Part shown: positions 17,611 through 25,800 of the stretch, piece by piece
Layout: every line of letters starts with the position of its first letter
Position numbering within the stretch: position 1 is the first letter of the stretch
NCBI GenBank assembly: GCA_040772305.1
Contig: JAXGYK010000002.1
Coordinates: forward strand, 372,001 to 436,000
Reading direction: 5' to 3'
Length of the DNA: 64,000 nucleotides
Source: Mesolinea sp040772305
GTDB lineage: Bacteria; Chloroflexota; Anaerolineae; Anaerolineales; Anaerolineaceae
The notes under the pieces: model-generated
What the model was told of the DNA's origin: nothing
The model's database searches: none
Seen by the model: only the letters and a program-made list of their open reading frames with translations
Made by a program: the position numbers and the translations under genes

Positions 17611-19035
17611 TTATTGTCCAAGTTTCGGGGTGCAGTTCAGATCAGAGGCTCTAAAAGCATGGGGCTGGTCGCTCTGAACGTCAAGGACACCCAGAATATT
17701 TGCACCATATTTTAAGGGAATACAGATTTCAGAGCCCTGCCGGCTGCCTGTCACAGGGTTAGGAATGAATTGTTGAAATTGGCTGACGTCCGCCAGGATC
17801 TGCGTTTGGCCGCTCCGAACTGTAAGAGGAATAATGCCCTCCTCGCAGTCAATGCTGTACGCTATGCCTTGGGAACGGTAGGCTTTGGAGCGCTGTCCGC
17901 TGCCGGCTTTAAATTCAATGGTATTGGGAACGTAATTTACCAAAAAAATATGCACATAAGGGTAGTTAAATTCCTGATGCAAAATATCGGTTACACGCTG
18001 GAGGAGCTGATCAAGGTCCAGGGTGCTGTTGATGGAGCGGCTAACTTGTGCAATTGCTTGCAGTTCCTCGTTCTTCTTCTGAAGCGTCTGAAAGAGCTGC
18101 AGACGCTGAATAGCAAAAGCGATGTTATTCGCCAGTGCTGTCATCACATTTAGATCGGTTCGTGAAAAAGCATGCCTTTGGTCACTTTCGATGTCAAGAA
18201 CACCTAAAACAGTTTTCCCTGCTTTTAACGGAACAGAAAGCTCGGATTGCGTTTCTGGCAGGCTTTCCTCGGCCTTGAAATGGACCGCGTAGCGCACATC
18301 GTTTGCCAAGATGGGTTTGCCTGTTTGGGCAGCTGTTCCAATCATATGGCTGCCAAGCTGGATGGTGCGCTGGCTGTTCTCGCCGGTAAACATTTTTGCG
18401 GCTTTTGCTGAACGGCTACTCGCTGCTTTGAAAAAAAGCTCATTTTTCTCAGGGTCCAGGGTGAAGATAGCCACATAGTAATACCCAAAAGTTTCCTGAA
18501 TGAGGCGGGTAACTTCGGAGGCGAGCTGGTCTACATCGGTGATTTGTATAATCTGCGATGTAACCCGCGCAATCAGGTCGATTTGCTGTTGGTGATAGCT
18601 TTCTTTGGCTTCCAGCTGCTGGGTAAGCAGGGTGTTTGCAAGCATGCTTGAAAAATCTTCTATGGCTGTAATTTCGCTGGCAGCGTAGTCCTTATCTTGT
18701 CGGCTGAGCACTAATGAACCTATGGCCTGATTGCTGCTGATCAACGGGCTGCAAACCAGGTAGCTTTGATTCTCAGAATCGTAGTTGAGCATTACACGTT
18801 GCTCTGCTTCTACCAAACGATGGAATTTTTCTAAGCGGTTTAGCTTGCTGGTGAGGCTCCGAGGGACATTTGTTTCCAAATCCAGCAGCTGGAGGCTTAG
18901 TTCGGAATTGAAATGCCGGCGGGCGAAGTAGGTAAGTGTTTGAAGAATTTCATCAATCGTTGCAGCGGCTTCTAACGCTTCTCCTAAAGAGAGCCATTGT
19001 GCTTGGAGTGCTGCGTTAAAAGCTTTTTGCGTCAT
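17611..19035 (-). pseudogene. RsbU-like GAF/PP2C phosphatase, 5' part (cut by IS150-group element)
   Basis: This part encodes the N-terminal 465 native residues: three consecutive GAF domains (about 10-150, 170-320 and 335 to the junction). Each has the linker type seen in multi-GAF sensors, for example GTAAQTGKPILANDV and VPLKAGKTVLGVLDIESDQ. Native sequence stops at 17640; the frame then runs nine codons into the IS and ends. The ATG at 19035 overlaps the RsbW-like stop (ATGA), so the two genes are translationally coupled. The truncated product has sensors but no phosphatase domain. Confidence 0.85.
17640..17643. repeat. Target-site duplication GATC, right copy
   Basis: This is the partner of 16216-16219. 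Confidence 0.85.
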
Positions 19036-19466
19036 TGGTGTAGGTTTCCTTTTTTGACCATTACAAGCCTGTTGTGTCCAGGTTCCGGGAATTCGTAGCG
19101 TACCTGATCCATCAACTTTCGGATGGTATATACCCCTAAGCCACGTTCCTTACGCAGCTCCAGCGGGCTAGTCAGGTCTGGCAGGGCTACAGAAAGAGGA
19201 TCAAAAGATTGGCCTTTGTCTTCAAGAATAATCACCAAGGCAGAACTATGTAATTCTATAGTAATACGAATTGTCCCTAATCCCTCTCCTTTATAGGAAT
19301 GGTCAATGATATTTGCGCAAGCTTCATCCACAGAAAGCTCGATATTGTAGCGCGTTTTGGAGTCAAAATCGTAAGACCTGGCAGCCTCAAGTACAAATTT
19401 CGACATTGCTTCCAGTTCGCTGTAAACTGCGTTAAAGGATCTGACCTTGGTTTGGTAGTCTGCCAT
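19032..19466 (-). CDS. RsbW-like serine kinase / anti-sigma factor (HATPase_c_2)
   Basis: The 144-residue GHKL-fold protein has an N-box (NIELSVDEACANIIDHSY), the ATP-lid aspartate motif (VIILEDKGQSFDP) and a G-box (ERGLGVYTIRKLMD). Relatives bind and inhibit sigma factors or phosphorylate an anti-sigma antagonist. Paired with the adjacent GAF/PP2C phosphatase, it should form a partner-switching module, but no STAS antagonist or sigma factor gene is nearby. The start is ATG 19466 (MADYQTK); upstream TATAAT (19479-19484, minus) leaves a leader of only a few bases. Confidence 0.87.
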   Translation of the reverse strand: MADYQTKVRSFNAVYSELEAMSKFVLEAARSYDFDSKTRYNIELSVDEACANIIDHSYKGEGLGTIRITIELHSSALVIILEDKGQSFDPLSVALPDLTSPLELRKERGLGVYTIRKLMDQVRYEFPEPGHNRLVMVKKGNLHQ

Positions 19467-19478
19467 TTCGATAGCCGG

Positions 19479-19486
19479 ATTATAAC
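19479..19486. promoter_or_regulatory. Shared, nearly symmetric −10 for divergent rsbW-like and radC genes
   Basis: ATTATAAC here reads TATAAC on the plus strand (19481-19486, 19 bases before radC ATG). On the minus strand it reads TATAAT (12 bases before the RsbW-like ATG). One AT-rich element could therefore serve both directions. Confidence 0.5.
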
Positions 19487-19505
19487 ATCGGGCCTTCTGC
19501 AAACT

Positions 19506-20225
19506 ATGAGTACAATTGTAGCCATGTATCCCCGACGTACTGTACGCATTCGCGACCTGGAACAGAGTAATCGCCCTCGGGAGCGATTATTGGATGAAGG
19601 CCCTCAGGCTCTTACAGATGGAGAATTGCTGGCGATCCTTTTAGGTAGCGGTACTAAGGAAATGAATGCCATCCAGCTGGGTGAGACGCTGATTGCTGAA
19701 GCAGGAGGGCTGAGTGGTTTGGAGCGGACTTCCCTGGCGGAATTATGTAAGAAACCGGGAATGGGTCTGGCCAAGGCTGCGCGAATTAAAGCTGCGCTTG
19801 CTTTAGGGGATCGGCTGGCAAGTCGTGGGAAAGAAGGCCGGCAAACCATTCGCACACCGGAGGATCTGGTTCGGCTTTTTGGGCGCGAACTCGCGAGGTT
19901 AGAGCGAGAAGAGCTATGGGTGGTGCGGGTGAATGCGAGAAACCATGTTTTAGGCCGGGAGCGGCTCTATCGCGGTTCGCAAGACGCATCCACAGCTCGG
20001 GTAGCCGAGCTTTTTCAGCAGGCGGCGGTACTTAAAGCCCATGGAATATTTATCCTGCATAACCATCCTTCGGGTGATGCCCAGGAAAGCCCGGAAGACC
20101 TTAGTTTTACACGCTCAGTTATTGAAGCTGGAAAAATACTTGATATCCGGGTTTTAGATCACATTGTGATTGCGGGACAATCTTACCGCTCTTTAAAGCG
20201 AAACCACCCAGACCTTTGGTTATAG
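19506..20225 (+). CDS. radC: RadC/JAB-domain (MPN+) protein
   Basis: The 239-residue protein has an N-terminal helix-hairpin-helix region (RPRERLLDEGPQALTDGELLAILLGSGT) and a C-terminal JAMM metalloprotease-like domain. That domain carries GIFILHNHPSGDAQESPED, the HxHxnD-type zinc site, followed by ILDIRVLDHIVIAG. Although named for DNA repair, the biochemical role of RadC proteins is unsettled. ATG 19506 and ATG 19524 are both possible starts; the family N-terminus fits either. Confidence 0.92.
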   Translation: MSTIVAMYPRRTVRIRDLEQSNRPRERLLDEGPQALTDGELLAILLGSGTKEMNAIQLGETLIAEAGGLSGLERTSLAELCKKPGMGLAKAARIKAALALGDRLASRGKEGRQTIRTPEDLVRLFGRELARLEREELWVVRVNARNHVLGRERLYRGSQDASTARVAELFQQAAVLKAHGIFILHNHPSGDAQESPEDLSFTRSVIEAGKILDIRVLDHIVIAGQSYRSLKRNHPDLWL

Positions 20226-20268
20226 TTCTGAATTGTGAGATTTGTTTGTCTTGCAATTGGAATAGTGT

Positions 20269-21114
20269 TTAGCTGGCTTTGGTGAAGCTGCTGGTCGTTA
20301 TAATACCTGGGCCGGCATGTACAACAATTGCAGGGGGAACGATACGGATTGGGATATCCTTCAAGCCGAGTTTGCTCGCAAGACGATCGGCCATGTTTTC
20401 GGCCTCGGCAGCATTATCGCAATGACTGATGGTTAAATGTGCATCGGGGTTTTGCCGGCAATTCTGCAAAGTAAGCTCTTCCATACGTTGAAGTGCCTGT
20501 TTGTATGTACGAACCTTGTCAAAGGCTTCTGTCCGACCGTTTTGGATAGTAAGAATGGGCTTGATTTGCAAGAGACTGCCAAAAAGCCGACTCGCTCCGC
20601 CAATACGGCCACCCCGATAGAGGTATTCCAGTGTGTTGACCAGAAAAAAGACCTTTTCTCGCGCTGCCATCTCTTCTATGCGGAGCTTCAGGGTCTCTAA
20701 TGGGACACCTTCCTGAGCCCAGGCATGGGCTAAAAGCACCATGGTTCCAAGGCCGCCTGCAATGGTTTGCGTATCCACTACCTGTAGAGAAGGGCTTTTG
20801 AATTCTTCGGCGGCCAGGCAGGAAGAGCGGAATGTTCCCGACAGCAACTGGGAGGGGGTAATTACAAGGGCTGAATCGCCGGCTTGGAGGATGCGTTTGA
20901 ACAGGGGGGTGTACATAGCAGGGGGAGGGGCAGCTGTTCCAGGCAGCTGGGCAGAACTGCGCAGCTTTGAAAGGAACTCTGGCGTGTCAATTTCAATATC
21001 ATCACGATAAGCTTGGTTCCCAAAAGTAACGATTTGAGGAAGCACTTCAATGCCCAGGGATTTTAAAACGGGTACAGGAACGCCACAGGTTGTATCTGCA
21101 ATGATTCGAATCAT
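20269..21114 (-). CDS. DegV-family fatty-acid-binding protein
   Basis: The 281-residue protein starts with the DegV pattern (IRIIADTTCGVPVPVLKSLGIEVLP) and contains SALVITPSQLLSGTFRSSCLAA, the loop that binds the fatty-acid carboxylate, and RGGRIGGASRLFGSLLQIKPIL. Family members present exogenous fatty acids to an acyl kinase (FakA) in Firmicutes; no fakA is seen here. The gene stands alone between radC and the zinc-ribbon gene. Confidence 0.92.
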   Translation of the reverse strand: MIRIIADTTCGVPVPVLKSLGIEVLPQIVTFGNQAYRDDIEIDTPEFLSKLRSSAQLPGTAAPPPAMYTPLFKRILQAGDSALVITPSQLLSGTFRSSCLAAEEFKSPSLQVVDTQTIAGGLGTMVLLAHAWAQEGVPLETLKLRIEEMAAREKVFFLVNTLEYLYRGGRIGGASRLFGSLLQIKPILTIQNGRTEAFDKVRTYKQALQRMEELTLQNCRQNPDAHLTISHCDNAAEAENMADRLASKLGLKDIPIRIVPPAIVVHAGPGIITTSSFTKAS

Positions 21115-21212
21115 AAAGGCCTAACCTCCCAGAGTTTGAAACAAGATAATCTTATCTGTTTCATTCTGTACCTACGTGAAGGGACAGGGGATTTTAATGA
21201 ATTTGAAAGAGT

Positions 21213-21803
21213 TTAGAGCGGAAGCTTGATGCCGCAGTTCTGGCAGTACAGTTCTCCAATATCTGAAACATATCCGCATTTAAGACAGGTGCGCGGTTGT
21301 TGGTCGGCAATTGGTGCGCCACAAGCGATACAGCGGCCAGTACCAACTGCATTACCACTACGGCAAAATGGACACACAATTTGACGCAGACGCTCTGAGA
21401 TAGCATGGCTGGCATGGTGCTGACGAGCTGTATTCTCGATCACTGCCATGACGGAATCAGCTAATTGGGAAGACTCGATATCTTGTGCTATATCGTCCAG
21501 GCGGCCAATCAGGCTGAGCGGATTGCGCAAAGCACTTAGCGCTGTAAAACCCAGGCTTGCCGCCACTCCAATCCAAGCCTGGTTTCCAAGCTGGACTGAA
21601 ACACCATCCTTGATTTTTTGAATTGTGACCGTGAGTGCGGTTTGGCCTCCAGAACGGCGGTCGCGCCGAGTGGCAATTTGGACCGCCATTTGGTTTGGGT
21701 TTCCAAAACGTTGAACAATATAGTTGCCGCGGTGGAAGGCAGCTTCAAGGTCACGGACAATCATTTCCGGTTCCAAGGGACCATAATATATTTTTGAGTT
21801 CAT
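21213..21803 (-). CDS. Double zinc-ribbon protein, unknown function
   Basis: The 196-residue protein ends in two zinc ribbons (CPFC..CIAC about 143-160 and CLKCGY..CQNCGIKLPL about 173-196). The first 130 residues form an alpha/beta region with a short hydrophobic stretch (GVAASLGFTALSALRNPLSLIG) that may sit on the membrane. No enzyme motif is visible. AGGAAGAG precedes ATG 21803. It is divergent from the SH3-domain gene and shares a palindromic −10 element with it. Confidence 0.65.
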   Translation of the reverse strand: MNSKIYYGPLEPEMIVRDLEAAFHRGNYIVQRFGNPNQMAVQIATRRDRRSGGQTALTVTIQKIKDGVSVQLGNQAWIGVAASLGFTALSALRNPLSLIGRLDDIAQDIESSQLADSVMAVIENTARQHHASHAISERLRQIVCPFCRSGNAVGTGRCIACGAPIADQQPRTCLKCGYVSDIGELYCQNCGIKLPL

Positions 21804-21831
21804 GAGCTCTTCCTAATACAGCATTTTTACT

Positions 21832-21843
21832 CGATTATAATCG
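21832..21843. promoter_or_regulatory. Palindromic −10, CGATTATAATCG, between divergent genes
   Basis: The 12-bp sequence is a perfect palindrome, so TATAAT reads identically on both strands (plus 21836-21841, minus 21834-21839). It lies 24 bp before the SH3-protein ATG and 30 bp before the zinc-ribbon ATG, so it can fire both ways. Confidence 0.6.
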
Positions 21844-21865
21844 GGTAAGTGAATCGATATTGATT

Positions 21866-22495
21866 ATGAATAACAAGTCTAATAAAACGATCTGGTTCTT
21901 TAGTGTCCTCCTGGCCTTCGTGGTTATGAGTCTTTTATTCAGCCCCGGGCTTTCCCAGGATGTATGGGGACAGTTTCCTACAGTTTCCATTCCCACAGTT
22001 ACAAGCTCACCTGTAGGTGCGTATGTGATTGCTTTGGAACAAGGGGGAGATGAGTATATCCCCATTAACCTGCGCAGTGGGCCAGGCCAACCCTACAAAC
22101 AGGTTGGCGTAATGCTGGTAGGCTCTACACTGCCAGCGAAAGGCGTTTACGGGGATTGGATTCAGGTTGAATGGGTCGGAGGCGAGGGCGGACGCGCCTG
22201 GGTGTATGCACCTTTGGTTAATCTGATTGGTACGGTGCCACAGCTTGAACCCCCTCCAACTACAACGCCAGTTGCATCGGCAACAATTGATCCCACTTTG
22301 GCTGCCCAATTTGTGCTAACCTCTGAACCGACGCGCCTGCCCACTTTTACTGAACCGCCCCCGCTTCAGATTCCTACGTTTACTGAAATAACTGGCACAA
22401 CTGCGCCGGGCGGCATTCCGCTGGGTTTTGTGATCATTATTTTGGCTGGATTGGGTTTGTTTTTGAGCCTGATTGCTACGTTAAGACGGGGTTAA
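21866..22495 (+). CDS. Membrane-anchored SH3b-domain protein
   Basis: The product is about 209 residues. An N-terminal signal or anchor segment (about 8-30) is followed by an extracytoplasmic bacterial SH3 domain (about 50-120, INLRSGPGQPYKQVGVM... GDWIQVEWVGG... AWVYAPLV). A Pro/Thr-rich linker and a C-terminal membrane helix (GFVIIILAGLGLFLSLIATL) come next. The SH3b domain suggests cell-wall contact. ATG 21866 is chosen; TTG 21860 is possible. It converges with and overlaps the patatin gene by 4 bp. Confidence 0.72.
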   Translation: MNNKSNKTIWFFSVLLAFVVMSLLFSPGLSQDVWGQFPTVSIPTVTSSPVGAYVIALEQGGDEYIPINLRSGPGQPYKQVGVMLVGSTLPAKGVYGDWIQVEWVGGEGGRAWVYAPLVNLIGTVPQLEPPPTTTPVASATIDPTLAAQFVLTSEPTRLPTFTEPPPLQIPTFTEITGTTAPGGIPLGFVIIILAGLGLFLSLIATLRRG

Positions 22496-23394
22496 TCCTT
22501 GGCGGCAGTGCCGCCATACTGTATGATCCGCTTATAACTGTTCAGCAAGTTGTTTGCTTCTTCCAGATCTTCCAGTTTTGATTCCATTGCTTTGTAGCCA
22601 AGTTCTTCAAGACCTTCGGGAATATGGTCATCCAAAACAGGATAGTGACCCACTTCGGGGCATACAAGAATATCGGGCTTATCCAAATTCAGCTTGAGCT
22701 CGGTAAGCTCGTCCATCATCAGTTGTGCTGACCGCAAAGTGACTTTGAGGGTTTCGAACATTGATGTCCGTTCCACTTGCCGGACAATCGGCGTAGGAAC
22801 TTTTTTAAGTCGTGGCAGGGCAGGATCGCCGGAGTCTTTATCTGCTGGCCGGCAATGCAGTGCAACTGCAACTACGGGCAAACGCGGTGCAAAACTGCGG
22901 GCGGTTGTAACTGGTACAGGGTCTGTTACTGCGCCGTCAACCAGTTCAATGCCATCAATCTCGCGAGAGGGGAAAGCGCCCGGGATGGAGCAGCTGGCCA
23001 GGATAGCTTCAATAAGACTGCCTTCGCGCATGGGGAAGGCCTTTCCAGATTCGATGGCTGTAGCTACGGCGGCAAAAGGAATAGCCAGCGATTCAATGCG
23101 TTGGTCTCCGATAAGATCCATTAAAAGGTCGTGAATTCCTTGCATCCCCAGGAGTGCAAACTTGCTGTTATCTTCACGCCGAAAGTCTGGTTTCATGAAG
23201 AGCATGACCAGATGTTCACGGATCGAATCCAGCGAGGCTCCGGCTGCGTATACTCCACCGGCCAGACTGCCTGCACTAGTGCCGGCAATCCCTTTGATCT
23301 GATAACCATGATCTTCTAAACAACGAAATACGCCCAGGTGGGCTACTCCGCGTAATCCACCGCCTCCAAGGGCTAAAACAATCTCTTTTGCCAT
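22492..23394 (-). CDS. Patatin-like phospholipase
   Basis: The 300-residue protein has the complete patatin Ser-Asp dyad. LGGGGLRGVAHLGVF is the oxyanion hole, GIAGTSAGSLAG holds the nucleophile Ser (GxSxG), and LVDGAVTDPVPV holds the catalytic Asp in DG. It resembles bacterial RssA/YlbK-type proteins, likely cytoplasmic lipid acyl hydrolases. TATAAT lies only six bases upstream of ATG 23394 with no ribosome-binding site, so the message should be leaderless. Confidence 0.92.
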   Translation of the reverse strand: MAKEIVLALGGGGLRGVAHLGVFRCLEDHGYQIKGIAGTSAGSLAGGVYAAGASLDSIREHLVMLFMKPDFRREDNSKFALLGMQGIHDLLMDLIGDQRIESLAIPFAAVATAIESGKAFPMREGSLIEAILASCSIPGAFPSREIDGIELVDGAVTDPVPVTTARSFAPRLPVVAVALHCRPADKDSGDPALPRLKKVPTPIVRQVERTSMFETLKVTLRSAQLMMDELTELKLNLDKPDILVCPEVGHYPVLDDHIPEGLEELGYKAMESKLEDLEEANNLLNSYKRIIQYGGTAAKD

Positions 23395-23400
23395 ACTGGG

Positions 23401-23406
23401 ATTATA
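23401..23406 (-). promoter_or_regulatory. −10 TATAAT, 6 nt before patatin ATG (leaderless)
   Basis: The minus strand reads TATAAT-CCCAGT-ATG. Initiation 6-8 nt downstream of the −10 would fall at the start codon itself. Confidence 0.65.
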
Positions 23407-23452
23407 CGGCTCTAAGTGGAGTAGCGGCTCGATTTAACGGCTTTGAAAGAAC

Positions 23453-23480
23453 TTGAAAGCCGCACTCGCTGTGCTAGAAT
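23453..23480 (+). promoter_or_regulatory. Promoter of smpB (leaderless)
   Basis: TTGAAA (23453-23458) and TAGAAT (23475-23480, preceded by TGC) are separated by 16 bp. ATG follows after eight bases with no Shine-Dalgarno sequence. Confidence 0.65.
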
Positions 23481-23488
23481 TGGTTGCT

Positions 23489-23938
23489 ATGGAAATAAAA
23501 ACGGTTGCAAGTAACCGCAAAGCACGCTTTGAATATCACATCCTGGATAGCTACGAAGCCGGCATGGTTTTACGGGGTACGGAAATTAAATCGATCCGTA
23601 AAGGCCAGATAAGCCTGCAGGAAGCTTACGTGCGGACTGACGGGCAAGAAGCCTGGTTAGTTGGGGCGCATATTGCTCCTTATGAACATGCATCGGCTAA
23701 GCAGCACGAGCCTGACAGAGATAAAAAATTGCTCTTGAATAAGCGCGAAATCCGGGAGATTTGGAATGAGGTACGCATTAAGGGTATGACAGTAATTCCA
23801 TTGCGGGTTTACCTTAAAGGTGGTAAAGCAAAACTGGAGATCGGTCTGGCAAAGGGGAAACGTCAGTATGACAAACGTGATTCGATTAAAGAACGCGACA
23901 TTGCCCGGGAAGAATCTCGTCGCTCCAAGGACTATTGA
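23489..23938 (+). CDS. smpB: SsrA-binding protein SmpB
   Basis: The product of 149 residues is of normal size for SmpB, which brings tmRNA to stalled ribosomes. Family motifs are ASNRKARFEYHILDSYEAGMVL, LRGTEIKSIRKG and KGKRQYDKRDSIKERDIARE; the last is the C-terminal tail that enters the mRNA channel. ATG 23489 gives the standard N-terminus; longer readings start upstream of the −10 element. The stop overlaps the next gene start (TGATG). No tmRNA gene is recognised in this window. Confidence 0.95.
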   Translation: MEIKTVASNRKARFEYHILDSYEAGMVLRGTEIKSIRKGQISLQEAYVRTDGQEAWLVGAHIAPYEHASAKQHEPDRDKKLLLNKREIREIWNEVRIKGMTVIPLRVYLKGGKAKLEIGLAKGKRQYDKRDSIKERDIAREESRRSKDY

Positions 23939-24648
23939 TGCTTCAAAGCAATATTTTGGCTTTGCTTCTTACCGCTTTAATTGCACTTTTGTGGTTAAAG
24001 CTGTGTGATTATTTGGCCCGAAAACGGTTAGTTTCCAGCCAGGTTAGCCGCAAGATTATCCACATTGGAACAGGTCCCATTTTTGTTTTGTGTTGGCTTC
24101 TTTTTCCTGAGGGACGCGCTGCAGCCTTTTATGCGGCGGTAATTCCCTTGATAATCAGCATTAAGTACCTGCTTGTGGGCTTAGGCATCATAAAAGACGA
24201 AGGTGATCTGAATGCTATGTCGCGCAGTGGTGACCGCAGGGAACTGCTGCGGGGACCTTTGTACTATGGGATCGTCTTCGTCCTTTCCACACTTCTATTC
24301 TGGCGCCGGCATCCGGCGGGGATAACAGCGCTGATGGTTTTGTGTGGCGGCGATGGTTTTGCAGATCTGGTTGGCAATGCTTTTGGAGGAAGGCGGCTTC
24401 CCTGGTCGCAGACCAAAACCTGGGTTGGTAGTCTGGCAATGGTTTTGGGTGGTTTTATCTTTTCTGCATTGATTCTTTGGGTCTTTATTCGTGCCGGTTA
24501 TTTTGAGCGAAGCTTACATGGGTATTTGCCGGGTTTGCTGCTGATCAGTGTGGCTGCCGCAGCTGTTGAGAGCTTATCCTCTACGTCTACGGATAATTTA
24601 ACCGTTTCCGCCAGCGCAGTTATACTTGGTCTTGCTTTTTGGCGATGA
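23938..24648 (+). CDS. Phytol/dolichol-kinase-like membrane protein (SEC59/VTE5 family)
   Basis: The 236-residue protein has about seven membrane helices. SQVSRKIIHIGTGPIFVL, GGDGFADLVGNAFGGRRLPW and TKTWVGSLAMVLGG match the CTP-dependent polyprenol/phytol kinase and CdsA-like superfamily, in which Asp-rich loops bind the nucleotide. It may phosphorylate a prenol or diacylglycerol. The ATG at 23938 overlaps the smpB stop, so the two genes are co-translated. Confidence 0.8.
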   Translation: MLQSNILALLLTALIALLWLKLCDYLARKRLVSSQVSRKIIHIGTGPIFVLCWLLFPEGRAAAFYAAVIPLIISIKYLLVGLGIIKDEGDLNAMSRSGDRRELLRGPLYYGIVFVLSTLLFWRRHPAGITALMVLCGGDGFADLVGNAFGGRRLPWSQTKTWVGSLAMVLGGFIFSALILWVFIRAGYFERSLHGYLPGLLLISVAAAAVESLSSTSTDNLTVSASAVILGLAFWR

Positions 24649-24709
24649 TTGTCTAAGATCCCGAAAGGTAATTGAATCCGGAAACGATATACTAGACTTG
24701 GTGAATCTG

Positions 24710-25798
24710 ATGAAAGACACAAAGTTTAACCGACGCGATTTTTTGAAATATTCGGCCTTGATGGCGGGTTGTTTAACCATACCTCGTAAAGGACTGAGCT
24801 TAATTGAACCTGTATCTCCATATCCTGAGGGAGCGCGTTTAGGGCGGATATGTCAGGGCGACATCGGGGCTCCAACCGAAATAAAAGCTGAACCCGACAT
24901 TGCTGCCCCGACTATCGGAATGATTATGCGTGACGAAGTGGTGCAAATTAAGCAAGAAGTCATCGCAAAAAATTTGGACTTACTGCGCTTTAGACAGCGT
25001 TGGTCTGAGACAGAACAGGGTTATATCTATTCCGACTATATTCATCCTGTAAAGTACATCCTGAACCAACCTTTATCGGAACTGCCTTTGGATGATAAGG
25101 GCATGCCCGGCATGTGGGTACAGATTAGTGTGCCAGTTGCAGGTTTTGAGATTACACAGTATCCTGCGGCTTCTTGGTGGATACGAGAGTATGCTGAACC
25201 AAAGCTTTATTACGGGCAAAACTATTGGGCTTTTGATATCCGGCAAAAAGATGGACGCACACAATACCTGCTCACACAAAAGTATGGTGCCCTTCCGGAT
25301 AAATTTTGGACGGATGCGGCATTCTGCCGGCCTATTTCGCCCGAAGAATTAACGCCGATTAGCCCCGAAGTGACCAATAAGAAAATGGTCATTCGCCTAA
25401 ACCATCAAAACCTTTCCTGTTATGAAGATGGCCGCGAGGTGTTTTATACTGAAATATCGGGTGGCCTTAAGCGTGCGGATGGTACCTGGCGAACTCCATT
25501 GGGCCAGCATCTTATTTGGCGCAAGATGGTCTCGCTGCACATGAGTGCGGGCGGAATGTCATCCTTTGATGCCCCCGGAGTTTCCTGGACTACATTGTTC
25601 GACAGCGACGGCGCCGCAATCCACTATGCCTATTGGCACAATAGTTTTGGATCGCCCTACTCGCATGGCTGTATCAACTGCACCTTAGAAGATTCCCACT
25701 GGCTGTGGCGTTGGACAAACCCGGCTGTGGCGTACTATCCTGGCGAACTGACTGTTAGTGGCGGAGCAAACTCTACCTTGGTAGAAGTAGTGGACTAA
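24710..25798 (+). CDS. L,D-transpeptidase (YkuD) with SH3-like domain and Tat-type leader
   Basis: The product is about 362 residues. It starts MKDTKFNRRDFLKYSALMAG, a twin-arginine leader (RRDFLK plus hydrophobic core). An SH3b-like region follows (about 45-110), then a YkuD domain with the catalytic HGCINCTLEDS near residue 325 (Cys nucleophile after HG). It should make 3-3 cross-links or attach proteins to peptidoglycan outside the membrane. The Tat leader fits the tatAC genes at 37-38 kb. The next gene starts 2 bp after the stop. Confidence 0.88.
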   Translation: MKDTKFNRRDFLKYSALMAGCLTIPRKGLSLIEPVSPYPEGARLGRICQGDIGAPTEIKAEPDIAAPTIGMIMRDEVVQIKQEVIAKNLDLLRFRQRWSETEQGYIYSDYIHPVKYILNQPLSELPLDDKGMPGMWVQISVPVAGFEITQYPAASWWIREYAEPKLYYGQNYWAFDIRQKDGRTQYLLTQKYGALPDKFWTDAAFCRPISPEELTPISPEVTNKKMVIRLNHQNLSCYEDGREVFYTEISGGLKRADGTWRTPLGQHLIWRKMVSLHMSAGGMSSFDAPGVSWTTLFDSDGAAIHYAYWHNSFGSPYSHGCINCTLEDSHWLWRWTNPAVAYYPGELTVSGGANSTLVEVVD

Positions 25799-25800
25799 CG

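Larger units (their letters stand above)
16220..17639 (-). mobile_element. IS3-family (IS150 group) insertion sequence, complete
   Basis: The 1420-bp element has terminal repeats TGAACTGCACCCCGAAACTTGGACA and TGTAGTGCACCCCGATTTTTGGACA with the 5'-TG ends of the IS3 family; both resemble the known IS150 ends. It contains orfA and orfB in overlapping frames. It interrupts the GAF/PP2C gene with a GATC duplication and lies in the same direction as its host gene. Confidence 0.92.

Noticed and set aside
23453..23488. A longer smpB starting at 23453
   Set aside because: That codon lies in the −35 box of the likely promoter, and the extra residues have no counterpart in SmpB.
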